From Actinomycetes bacterium (GTDB lineage: Bacteria > Actinomycetota > Actinomycetes > JAHEKZ01): a DNA stretch of 7,440 nucleotides. Position numbers and translations under genes: made by a program. This document shows, in pieces, positions 1-5,484 of this stretch (the stretch's first letter is position 1; each line of letters begins with the position of its first letter). The notes under the pieces were generated by a model. It was not told where the DNA came from. It saw nothing but the letters and a program-made list of their open reading frames with translations, and made no database searches. The stretch covers positions 1-7,440 of the forward strand of contig JAJAYM010000023.1 of NCBI GenBank assembly GCA_027117675.1. The letters run 5' to 3'.

Positions 1-285
1 AACACTCGACACTCGCTGACCGTGACTCGCAACATCCACCGACTCGTACAGACCGCAAGGCCCGTTCTCGTGTCACTGTCGAACAAGGACTTCGTCGGCG
101 AGACGTTGGACGCGCCCGTCGAGGAACGGCTCCTTGGCACCCTGGCGGCGACCGCCATCAGCTCCTGGCAGGGAGCCCAGGTTTTTCGCGTTCACGAACC
201 CCAGGAGACGCGTCAGGTTCTGGCAATGGTGCAGTCGATCGCTGGGGATCGGCAGCCGGCCGTCGCACGGCGGGGACTGGCCTAG
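1..285 (+). CDS. folP2: Dihydropteroate synthase homologue, FolP2-like (C-terminal part only)
   Basis: The frame is open from base 1, so the gene begins outside the window; 94 C-terminal residues are visible, ending at TAG 283-285. They match the last strands and helices of the dihydropteroate synthase TIM barrel: RPVLVSLSNKDFVGE (canonical enzymes have a Ser-Arg-Lys motif here), then ERLLGTLAATA, then FRVHEPQET (the conserved Arg-x-His near the end). The normal enzyme joins p-aminobenzoate to dihydropterin pyrophosphate in folate synthesis. Here the loop reads SNKD rather than SRK, and RVHD has become RVHE. Those changes and the RGLA end are, from memory, features of actinobacterial FolP2, a paralogue reported in mycobacteria to lack dihydropteroate synthase activity. 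The catalytic Lys, Arg and His are still present. The 3' end overlaps the converging MFS gene by 128 bp. The family call is firm; the FolP2 subtype is inferred from a short stretch. Confidence 0.85.
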   Translation, partial: NTRHSLTVTRNIHRLVQTARPVLVSLSNKDFVGETLDAPVEERLLGTLAATAISSWQGAQVFRVHEPQETRQVLAMVQSIAGDRQPAVARRGLA

Positions 286-1585
286 TTTCGGTGCGGTCCC
301 TAGCCCGCGCAGCGAGTCTGACCAGGTAGGCACCGAGAGCGGCGGCCAGCACCCAGACCGACACCACGATCGTCGGTATCTGCCACAGCGCGATCGAGGT
401 GCTGACCGAGGTGCCGTCGGCCAATGTGCCGGCCAGGACGGCGACCACGGCCTGACCCCCCATGAGGACCACCTGAACCATCGCAAAGACGGGTGCGCGC
501 GTGGCCGGCGCCATCTCGCGAATCGCGACGACATAGGTGAGTGCGCCAGGCGCGCTGACGATGCCGAGCCCGATGTACCCGACGATGCCCGGCACGATGC
601 TTGCTGGCATCGCGAACCCTGCGATGGCCAAGACGGCCCCCACGATCATCGTCAACGCCGACAGTTGCATCAGTTCGGCGCTGCCGCGTCGTCGCGGAAG
701 GACCAACCCAAGGGCGGCGGCAACAAAAGCCATCAGCGCAGCGAACGGGCCAGCGAGGCCGGGGTGCTCCAACGTGGTCGCGTAGACGACGACCAGCGCC
801 TCACCAGCCATGATGGTGCTGGCGCTGACCACCGACAGCAGGACGGCTCGGCGCAACATCGGGCGACCGGCGAGTGCGCGAAATCCGTTGCGCAGTAGCC
901 CACGCGCGGTGTCGGTCGCCTCAGCCAGCGGTGCTATCCGCGGGACACCGAGCAGGAGCAACGCGGAGACCAGGAAGGACAGGGCGTTGAGTCCGATGGC
1001 CGCGCCGAAGCCAAGTAGTGCCAAAGCTGCGCCACCGACCAGAAAACCCAGCATGCTGGCGGCTTGCTGAGTGGATTGGAACAAGACCAGGGCGTCTTCC
1101 CGCGTCTCCTCGTCCGGGGCGTACTCGGGGACGGCAGCGGCTCGGGTGGCCTCGTAAACCGACGTCGGCACGGAGGCGAGGAAGACCAGGGCGAGCAGCG
1201 CCCAGGTCGGTAGACCGGGCAAGAGGAGAAGCAAGATGAGCCCCGCCCGCAGCAGGTCCGCCCCGATGAGGAGGGTCCGAGGCGGAATCTTCGACGCCCA
1301 TCCCACGAGCAGGGGAGCAAAGAGGTAAGGCAGGTAGAGCGCGGCAAGGCTGGCGGACGCCGCCAGGGCTAGGTTGGTGTTCTCGTAGAGGAGCGCGGCG
1401 ATTCCGAGCAGGCCGATCCAGTCGCCCATCTCACTGACCATCTGTGAGACCCAGAATCGCCGGAGCACCCGGTCGCGGGAGACCACCACGGCGCGGTGCA
1501 GGCGTCCGGGGATGACCGAACGTAGCCGCTCGTCGGGCGCGCGATGAGCGCCGGACGACCGTCCGGGGCTCGCGTCACGGTCCAC
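158..1585 (-). CDS. Major facilitator superfamily transporter (probable exporter)
   Basis: A 475-residue integral membrane protein. It has a charged N-terminus of about 43 residues, then FWVSQMVSEMGDWIG, the typical opening of first-helix MFS exporters of the MFS_3/enterobactin-exporter-like kind. About twelve hydrophobic segments follow, near residues 52-68, 72-98, 104-123, 127-146, 170-192, 196-214, 246-269, 276-297, 306-326, 330-352, 364-389 and 398-422. A basic interhelical loop (residues 98-103, SKIPPR) lies between helices 2 and 3. The substrate cannot be read from the sequence. Residues from about 430 form a charged, Pro/Arg-rich tail with no membrane segment, and almost all of it is encoded antisense to the folP2 3' end. 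The start used is GTG 1585, with no well-spaced Shine-Dalgarno; a later start near residues 24-33 would leave all helices intact. It lies 39 bp downstream of the LOG gene on the same strand, so cotranscription is likely. Confidence 0.85.
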   Translation of the reverse strand: MDRDASPGRSSGAHRAPDERLRSVIPGRLHRAVVVSRDRVLRRFWVSQMVSEMGDWIGLLGIAALLYENTNLALAASASLAALYLPYLFAPLLVGWASKIPPRTLLIGADLLRAGLILLLLLPGLPTWALLALVFLASVPTSVYEATRAAAVPEYAPDEETREDALVLFQSTQQAASMLGFLVGGAALALLGFGAAIGLNALSFLVSALLLLGVPRIAPLAEATDTARGLLRNGFRALAGRPMLRRAVLLSVVSASTIMAGEALVVVYATTLEHPGLAGPFAALMAFVAAALGLVLPRRRGSAELMQLSALTMIVGAVLAIAGFAMPASIVPGIVGYIGLGIVSAPGALTYVVAIREMAPATRAPVFAMVQVVLMGGQAVVAVLAGTLADGTSVSTSIALWQIPTIVVSVWVLAAALGAYLVRLAARARDRTETRPVPAVRRPAADPQRSTAPLPEPDASPGVREREKPGLPARS

Positions 1586-1624
1586 CTGCGTGGTATCGGC
1601 AACCCGCGGCGATGGCTGGAGTGT

Positions 1625-2482
1625 TCAGATGCCCATCATCGGAGGGGTAGCTGCCTGGCGCTCGGCCTCTTCCTTGACCATCGAGGCATCGAGCTCTTCC
1701 CGACGTAAAGTCGTGACATCGGCCTCTGCTCGCCGGATTACCGCCACCGCCTCATCGACGTCGTCGCCCACCTGGAGCAGCTGAAGATCTTGTTCTGATG
1801 CCATCCCACTGCCCACCATCGTGTCGCGCATCCAGGCCAGCAGACCGCCCCAGTAGGAGGAGTCGACGAGAACGATGGGGAAAGCCGTCACCTTCTGGGT
1901 CTGGACAAGCGTCATGGCCTCGAAGAGCTCGTCCATCGTTCCGAAGCCGCCAGGAAGCACGATGAAGCCGCTGGCGTACTTGACGAACATGGTCTTGCGG
2001 GCGAAGAAGTAGCGAAAATTCACGCCGATGTCGACAAAGGGGTTAAGTCCCTGCTCGAAAGGCAACTCGATCCCAAGGCCGACCGAGACACCGCCAGCGT
2101 CCACCGCACCTCGGTTGGCCGCCTCCATGGTTCCGGGGCCCCCGCCGGTGATCACCGCGTAGCCGGCGCGCGCGAGGCTGGCACCGACCTGCCTGGCTCG
2201 CTCGTACTCCTCGGTAGCCCGCCGGATCCGCGCGGAGCCGAAGACGCTGATCGCCGGGCCCAGCTCAGCCAGTGTGCCGAAGCCTTCGACGAACTCAGCT
2301 TGGATGCGGAGCACCCGCCAGGGGTCTGCGTGTACCCAGTCGGTAGGCCCCCGAGAGTCAAGCAGCCGTTGGTCTGTCGTGCTGCGCTGAATCTGGTCGC
2401 GCCGCAGGACGACCGGGCCACGGCGCTTCTCCCGTGGCCGGCTCGCGCCGTCCCATCCGGCTGTGCGATCGCGTTCGCTCAT
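1625..2482 (-). CDS. LOG family protein (TIGR00730 type, Rossmann-fold nucleotide hydrolase)
   Basis: A 285-residue cytosolic protein of the LOG/lysine-decarboxylase-like family. The family's best established activity is cytokinin-riboside 5'-monophosphate phosphoribohydrolase, which releases free base and ribose 5-phosphate from a nucleotide. Visible motifs are AISVFGSAR (about 77-85), the phosphate-binding GGGPGTMEAANRGA (113-126), the conserved ARK (161-163) and the diagnostic LPGGFGTMDE (176-185). The conserved Arg 162 and Glu 185 correspond to the residues implicated in catalysis. It is of the longer actinobacterial form, with about 70 residues before the Rossmann core including TTDQRLLDSRG and DPWRVLRIQAEFVEGF. 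ATG 2482 has no clear Shine-Dalgarno, but the N-terminus matches the usual family form. A gene of this type often adjoins dapE in actinobacteria; here yceI lies between them. The physiological substrate in bacteria is mostly unknown. Confidence 0.92.
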   Translation of the reverse strand: MSERDRTAGWDGASRPREKRRGPVVLRRDQIQRSTTDQRLLDSRGPTDWVHADPWRVLRIQAEFVEGFGTLAELGPAISVFGSARIRRATEEYERARQVGASLARAGYAVITGGGPGTMEAANRGAVDAGGVSVGLGIELPFEQGLNPFVDIGVNFRYFFARKTMFVKYASGFIVLPGGFGTMDELFEAMTLVQTQKVTAFPIVLVDSSYWGGLLAWMRDTMVGSGMASEQDLQLLQVGDDVDEAVAVIRRAEADVTTLRREELDASMVKEEAERQAATPPMMGI

Positions 2483-2538
2483 GCCGCCACGCTAGCGGGG
2501 AATGCGTGGGTCAGCGGGATGTGTTACCTTAATACTTG

Positions 2539-2551
2539 TTAGTTCAACTAA
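2539..2551. promoter_or_regulatory. 13-bp perfect palindrome, candidate MarR-type operator for yceI
   Basis: The sequence TTAGTTCAACTAA is a perfect inverted repeat (TTAGTT / AACTAA) around one central C. It sits in the only A+T-rich patch of the divergent LOG-yceI intergenic region, 78 bp before the yceI start. Sites of this length and composition are typical of MarR-family dimers, and MarR-like control of yceI-type genes is known in other bacteria. No regulator gene is in the window, so the binding protein is inferred. Promoter hexamers around it are too weak to assign with confidence to either strand. Confidence 0.5.
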
Positions 2552-2611
2552 TGATCTCTCAACAACTCCACGTTCAAAGACTTTCGCCGAAACCGTCAGC
2601 CGAGTCCCGAA

Positions 2612-2629
2612 AGGACCGCCAGGACCGCC
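2612..2629 (+). promoter_or_regulatory. Duplicated Shine-Dalgarno unit before yceI
   Basis: The 9-mer AGGACCGCC occurs twice in exact tandem, at 2612-2620 and 2621-2629, directly before ATG 2630. The second copy puts AGGA 5 nt before the start, a good ribosome binding site that fixes the yceI start. The first copy gives another AAGGA 14 nt out. The first codons of the gene continue the GACCGCCA pattern, so this looks like slippage duplication of the initiation region. Confidence 0.6.
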
Positions 2630-3193
2630 ATGACCGCCACTGCACCAGCCACCCTCGAGCAGACCACCGGCACCTGGACGATCGACCCCAGCCACAGCCG
2701 CATTGGATTTTCGGCCAAGCACGCCATGGTGGCGACCGTACGTGGCCAGTTCGCTGAGTTCTCCGGCGAGCTGACACTCGACGGATCAGCCCCCGAGCAG
2801 TCCGCAGCCGCGGTCACCATCGTCGCCAGCAGCATCTCGACCAGCAGCGAAGACCGCGACAATCACCTGCGCAATGCCGACTTCCTCGACGTCGAGACTC
2901 ACCCCGAGATCACCTTCCGGTCGACCGGAGTCCGCTTCTCACGCGGCGACGACTTCGTGATGCTCGGCGACCTCAGCATCCGAGGCGCCACGCGTCCGGT
3001 TGAGCTCAAGGTTGAACTGGAGGGCTTGGCCACCGACCCCTTCGGCAACGAGCGAATCGGCTTCTCCGGAGAGACCACCATCGGCCGCAAGAACTTCGGC
3101 CTCACCTGGAACGTGGCCCTCGAGGCCGGCGGCGTGCTGGTCAGCGACAAGGTCAAGATCGCCCTCGACGTGAGCGCCATCAAACAGCCGTAA
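2630..3193 (+). CDS. YceI family protein (lipid-binding lipocalin-like barrel)
   Basis: A 187-residue single-domain YceI protein of normal family length. The hallmarks appear in order: GTWTIDPSHSRIGFSAKH (14-31), RDNHLRNADFLDVETHPEITF (76-96, read in two blocks around DFLDVE), the LSIRGATRPVEL strand (115-126), and FGLTWN (156-161). YceI proteins form an extended lipocalin-like beta barrel that binds long-chain isoprenoids or other amphiphiles. No signal peptide is visible: the N-terminus is polar (MTATAPATLEQ), so this form is probably cytoplasmic, unlike the periplasmic E. coli protein. ATG 2630 is supported by AGGA 5 nt upstream. It appears to be monocistronic: it diverges from the LOG gene, converges on dapE, and has its own leader with a palindromic operator-like site. 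Its exact ligand and role are unknown; links to stress or respiration-related isoprenoids are only an inference from the family. Confidence 0.93.
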   Translation: MTATAPATLEQTTGTWTIDPSHSRIGFSAKHAMVATVRGQFAEFSGELTLDGSAPEQSAAAVTIVASSISTSSEDRDNHLRNADFLDVETHPEITFRSTGVRFSRGDDFVMLGDLSIRGATRPVELKVELEGLATDPFGNERIGFSGETTIGRKNFGLTWNVALEAGGVLVSDKVKIALDVSAIKQP

Positions 3194-3206
3194 CCCCGCC
3201 CCCTCA

Positions 3207-3221
3207 TGGGTGCAACACCCA
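3207..3221. terminator. Short hairpin between convergent yceI and dapE
   Basis: TGGGTG CAA CACCCA forms a perfect 6-bp stem with a 3-nt loop, starting 13 nt after the yceI stop. It has no T-tract, as is common for actinobacterial terminators. The symmetric stem could serve both converging genes. Function is inferred from position only. Confidence 0.45.
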
Positions 3222-3242
3222 AAGGTAGGTCATTCTTGGCAC

Positions 3243-3259
3243 GGCTCACGGGGTGAGCC
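3243..3259. terminator. 7-bp hairpin straddling the dapE stop codon
   Basis: GGCTCAC GGG GTGAGCC is a perfect 7-bp stem with a 3-nt loop. The dapE stop codon (TGA on the minus strand, 3246-3248) lies inside one arm. No U-run follows on either strand. Together with the stem at 3207-3221 it makes a double-hairpin junction between the two convergent genes. It may act as a terminator or as a 3'-end stabiliser of the dapE mRNA. Confidence 0.4.
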
Positions 3260-4307
3260 AGCTGGAGAGGCGCTCCTCGCACTCGGTCAGTTGCGCGGCC
3301 GAGACCCATTCGCCCGCGGTGTGAGCCACCTGCGGATCACCTGGACCGTAGTTCACAGCTGGCACCCCGAGCGCCGAGAATCGGGCAACGTCGGTCCACC
3401 CGAACTTGGCGCGTGGAGTCCCCCCGATCGCCGTGGCAAACGCCCGGGCGGCCGGATGCTGCAGACCCGGTCCAGCGCCAGGTGAGCTGTCGGTCACCGT
3501 GACCGCATACTCGCTGAACAACTGGCGAAGGTGCTGCTCGGCGTCTGCTTCGGAACGGTCAGGCGCGAATCGGTAGTTGATGGTGACCACGCACTCGCCC
3601 GGCACCACATTCCCGGCGACCCCGCCGCTGATACCGACGGCGTTCAAACCCTCCCGGAACTCGAGTCCGTCGATGACCGGACGCCGTGCGTCGTACGCCC
3701 GCAGCCGGTCGATCACGGCACCCGCCTCATGGACAGCGTTGACACCCATCCACGATCGGGCGCTGTGGGCGCGGACGCCAGGGACGACAACCTCGACCCG
3801 CATCGTGCCCTGGCAGCCGCCCTCCACGATCGCGTCCGTCGGCTCGAGCAGCACGGCGAAGTCGGCGGCCAGCCAGTCCGGGTGACTCCGCGTCAACCGC
3901 AGCAGCCCGTTCCGCTCCGCCTCGACCTCTTCACCGTCGTAGAACACGTAGCTGATGTCGCGAGCAGACGCCGTCACCGACGCCGCGAGCCGCAGCATGA
4001 CCGCGATCCCCCCCTTCATGTCAGCCGCTCCTAGTCCGCGCAAGGTGTCGCCGTCTCGCGTCGATGGCAGGTTGTCGGCCGGCGGGACGGTGTCCAGGTG
4101 TCCGGCAAGCACCACCCGCTCAGCGCGCCCCCACGAGGTTCGCGCGACCACGGCGTCACCGTCCCGGTCCACGCTCAAATGCTCGATGCCGCGCAGCGCT
4201 CCCTCAACGGCGTCGGTGAGCTCGGTTTCGTGCCCGCTCTCGGAGTACACGTCCACCAGCGCAGCGGTGAGCGAGGCGATGTCCTGGTCAATGTCGATGG
4301 TCGCCAC
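3246..4307 (-). CDS. dapE: Succinyl-diaminopimelate desuccinylase
   Basis: A 353-residue M20-family di-zinc amidohydrolase. It hydrolyses N-succinyl-LL-diaminopimelate to LL-diaminopimelate and succinate in lysine and peptidoglycan precursor synthesis, in the cytosol. The metal-site and catalytic motifs are complete: GHLDTVP (69-75, ligand His 70 and Asp 72), GAADMKGG (93-100, Asp 96), YDGEEVEAE (123-131, catalytic Glu 126 and ligand Glu 127), LEPTD (154-158) and AHTAGE (328-333, ligand His 329). The dimerisation/lid domain runs from about residue 166, with GVRAHSARSWMG holding its conserved His. The length fits the shorter actinobacterial DapE. The start is GTG 4307: there is no other in-frame start nearby, no Shine-Dalgarno, and a TAnnnT element 6 nt upstream, which suggests a leaderless mRNA. 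It is divergent from dapD, with a 17-bp gap. M20 paralogues can be confused, but the adjoining dapD makes DapE secure. Confidence 0.95.
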   Translation of the reverse strand: MATIDIDQDIASLTAALVDVYSESGHETELTDAVEGALRGIEHLSVDRDGDAVVARTSWGRAERVVLAGHLDTVPPADNLPSTRDGDTLRGLGAADMKGGIAVMLRLAASVTASARDISYVFYDGEEVEAERNGLLRLTRSHPDWLAADFAVLLEPTDAIVEGGCQGTMRVEVVVPGVRAHSARSWMGVNAVHEAGAVIDRLRAYDARRPVIDGLEFREGLNAVGISGGVAGNVVPGECVVTINYRFAPDRSEADAEQHLRQLFSEYAVTVTDSSPGAGPGLQHPAARAFATAIGGTPRAKFGWTDVARFSALGVPAVNYGPGDPQVAHTAGEWVSAAQLTECEERLSSWLTP

Positions 4308-4327
4308 GTGGGTACCGTAACCGCGTG
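4305..4327. promoter_or_regulatory. Candidate symmetric bidirectional leaderless promoter of dapE and dapD
   Basis: Taking C4316 as the centre, 9 of 11 base pairs are symmetric; mismatches are at offsets 4 and 7. The core TACCGTA (4313-4319) reads TACCGT on plus and TACGGT on minus, both fitting the actinobacterial -10 form TAnnnT. Each hexamer is followed by exactly 6 nt and then a GTG start codon (dapD at 4325 on plus, dapE at 4307 on minus). With usual -10 to +1 spacing, transcription would begin at the G of each GTG, so both messages would be leaderless. Neither gene has a Shine-Dalgarno. I cannot see a convincing -35 on either side. The same palindrome could instead, or also, be an operator. 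Confidence 0.55.
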
Positions 4328-5344
4328 AGCACCCACACCGACGCCCCCTCCCCAGTACGCGCCGCCTTCGGAGTCGGCCTCGCCACGGTCTCCGAAGCTG
4401 ACGGCCGTGTCCTCGACGTCCGGTTTCCTCGGCTCGGCCTGGGATGGGACACCGCTGTCTTGCGCAGACTCGCTGTGGAGGGCGCCGGAATCATCGACGT
4501 GCCGCCCGACAAGTCCCACGAGCTCGTCGGAGCGGTGATCACCCAGCTAATCGGGGCCGACCCGCGGCGCGGCGTTCACGTCCGATTCATCGCCCTGCAC
4601 ATCGCCGACCTGGACGCCGCACCGGCCGACACGTACGACGCCTACCTTCGCCTGCACCTGTTGTCCGCCCGCCTCGTGCAGCCGCGAACGATCAACCTCG
4701 ACGGCATCTTCGGACTGCTCACCAACGTCGTGTGGACGAACTTCGGCCCGTGCCCCGTCGAAGGATTCGAGGCGACGCGACTGCACCTCATGCAGGATGG
4801 TCCTGTCACCATTCATGGCGTTGACAAGTTTCCGCGCATGGTCGACTACGTGACACCCACGGGCGTCCGAATCGCTGACGCCGACCGCGTGCGCCTTGGC
4901 GCCCATCTCGCCGAAGGCACCACCGTCATGCACGAAGGATTCGTCAACTTCAACGCTGGCACCCTTGGGACATCCATGGTCGAGGGACGCATCAGCTCCG
5001 GTGTTGTCGTCGGCGACGGCTCCGACATCGGTGGCGGGGCGTCCATCATGGGCACACTCTCCGGAGGCGGCCAGGAGGTCATCCGCATCGGTGAGCGCTG
5101 CCTCATCGGCGCCAACGCCGGCGTCGGCATCTCGCTCGGCGACGACTCGGTTATAGAGGCGGGCCTCTACGTAACGGCCGGAACCAAGGTGATCACCCCC
5201 GACGGCACGGTCGCCAAGGCCCGCGACCTATCAGGACAGTCCGGCCTGCTTTTTCGCCGCAACTCGATGACCGGGGCCGTCGAGGCCGTTGTCCGTACCG
5301 GTTCATGGGGTGGTCTGAACGAGGCCCTGCACACGAACGACTGA
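4325..5344 (+). CDS. dapD: 2,3,4,5-tetrahydropyridine-2,6-dicarboxylate N-succinyltransferase
   Basis: A 339-residue enzyme that transfers succinyl from succinyl-CoA to tetrahydrodipicolinate, the first step of the succinylase branch to diaminopimelate. It is the actinobacterial DapD type. There is an N-terminal alpha/beta domain (about 1-140) with YDAYLRLHLLS and LLTNVVWTNFGPC, then the very conserved GVDKFPRMVDYV and RIADADRVRLGAHL. A left-handed beta-helix of hexapeptide repeats follows from about 180 to 290 (TTVMHEGFVNFN, AGTLGTSMVEGRIS, GVVVGDGSDIGGGASIMGTLSGGG). Glu 220 in MVEGRIS corresponds to the Glu proposed as catalytic in the Mycobacterium tuberculosis enzyme. The C-terminal arm includes LLFRRNS. 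The enzyme is expected to be a trimer with active sites between subunits. The start is GTG 4325: no Shine-Dalgarno, a TAnnnT element 6 nt upstream, no better start nearby. All expected regions are intact. Confidence 0.97.
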   Translation: MSTHTDAPSPVRAAFGVGLATVSEADGRVLDVRFPRLGLGWDTAVLRRLAVEGAGIIDVPPDKSHELVGAVITQLIGADPRRGVHVRFIALHIADLDAAPADTYDAYLRLHLLSARLVQPRTINLDGIFGLLTNVVWTNFGPCPVEGFEATRLHLMQDGPVTIHGVDKFPRMVDYVTPTGVRIADADRVRLGAHLAEGTTVMHEGFVNFNAGTLGTSMVEGRISSGVVVGDGSDIGGGASIMGTLSGGGQEVIRIGERCLIGANAGVGISLGDDSVIEAGLYVTAGTKVITPDGTVAKARDLSGQSGLLFRRNSMTGAVEAVVRTGSWGGLNEALHTND

Positions 5345-5361
5345 CAGGGGCCGGACGCCAC

Positions 5362-5387
5362 GCCGCCGATTTCGAACCACGGCTGGC
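5362..5387 (+). terminator. Weak hairpin after dapD
   Basis: GCCGCCG (5362-5368) can pair with CGGC (5380-5383) and GGC (5385-5387) across one bulged T, leaving an 11-nt loop. It begins 17 nt after the dapD stop and lies just before the hydrolase ribosome binding site. There is no U-tract. It could weaken readthrough from dapD into the hydrolase gene, but the support is slight. Confidence 0.2.
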
Positions 5388-5400
5388 GATGACGCACACT

Positions 5401-5404
5401 GGAG
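5401..5404 (+). promoter_or_regulatory. Ribosome binding site for the original hydrolase start
   Basis: GGAG lies 5 nt before ATG 5410, one of the best Shine-Dalgarno sequences in the window. It marks 5410 as the true start of the hydrolase gene, even though that frame closes at 5482-5484. Confidence 0.6.
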
Positions 5405-5409
5405 CGACC

Positions 5410-5484
5410 ATGTCCGAACGCCCCTCCCGTGCCCGCGGCCTACTCCTGGCCCTGCTGGGCCTCACCCTGCCCTGGCCTTGGTAG
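5410..5484 (+). pseudogene. Out-of-frame N-terminus of the cell-wall hydrolase (signal anchor)
   Basis: From ATG 5410 the frame reads MSERPSRARGLLLALLGLTL and then PWPW before a stop at 5482-5484. This is a standard N-terminus for an exported actinobacterial protein: short, with two arginines and then a hydrophobic run. The run breaks at about 5470, and the continuation LALVAGVVVWW is found in the next frame (from about 5472). One extra G in ACCCTGCCCTGG near 5470, making CTG GCC CTG GCC, would join both parts into a single continuous membrane segment. The surrounding CCTGGCC/CCCTG repeats favour replication slippage or a base-calling error. This short frame is therefore the start of the gene at 5478-6380, not a separate peptide. 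Confidence 0.7.

Noticed and set aside
73..534. Minus-strand frame of 153 codons overlapping the MFS 3' end
   Set aside because: It is out of frame with the MFS gene, with a Trp/Arg/Ser/Pro-rich composition typical of a shadow frame.
134..898. Long plus-strand open frame of 254 codons opposite the MFS gene
   Set aside because: It is rich in Arg, Asp, Gly and His with no recognisable domain, and lies antisense to a clear 12-helix transporter. This is the usual mirror frame of G+C-rich coding DNA.
2483..2629. Assigning specific -35/-10 boxes for LOG and yceI (for example TTGAAC with TAACAC on minus, TTACCT with ACTAAT on plus)
   Set aside because: Spacing or key positions are poor in every combination tried (15-bp or 19-bp spacers, missing A2 or T6), so only the palindrome is reported.
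3531..4034. Plus-strand frame of 167 codons opposite dapE
   Set aside because: It is wholly antisense to the conserved dapE catalytic region, with a composition (Asp/Arg/His) that mirrors it.
4175..4519. Minus-strand frame across the dapE-dapD gap, which could suggest a longer dapE or a leader peptide
   Set aside because: It is in a different frame from dapE, and overlaps the conserved dapE and dapD coding starts without any domain signal.
5464..5484. Programmed -1 ribosomal frameshifting as the explanation for the split hydrolase
   Set aside because: No X XXY YYZ slippery heptamer or clear downstream stimulatory structure is visible. A one-base deletion or sequence error is simpler.
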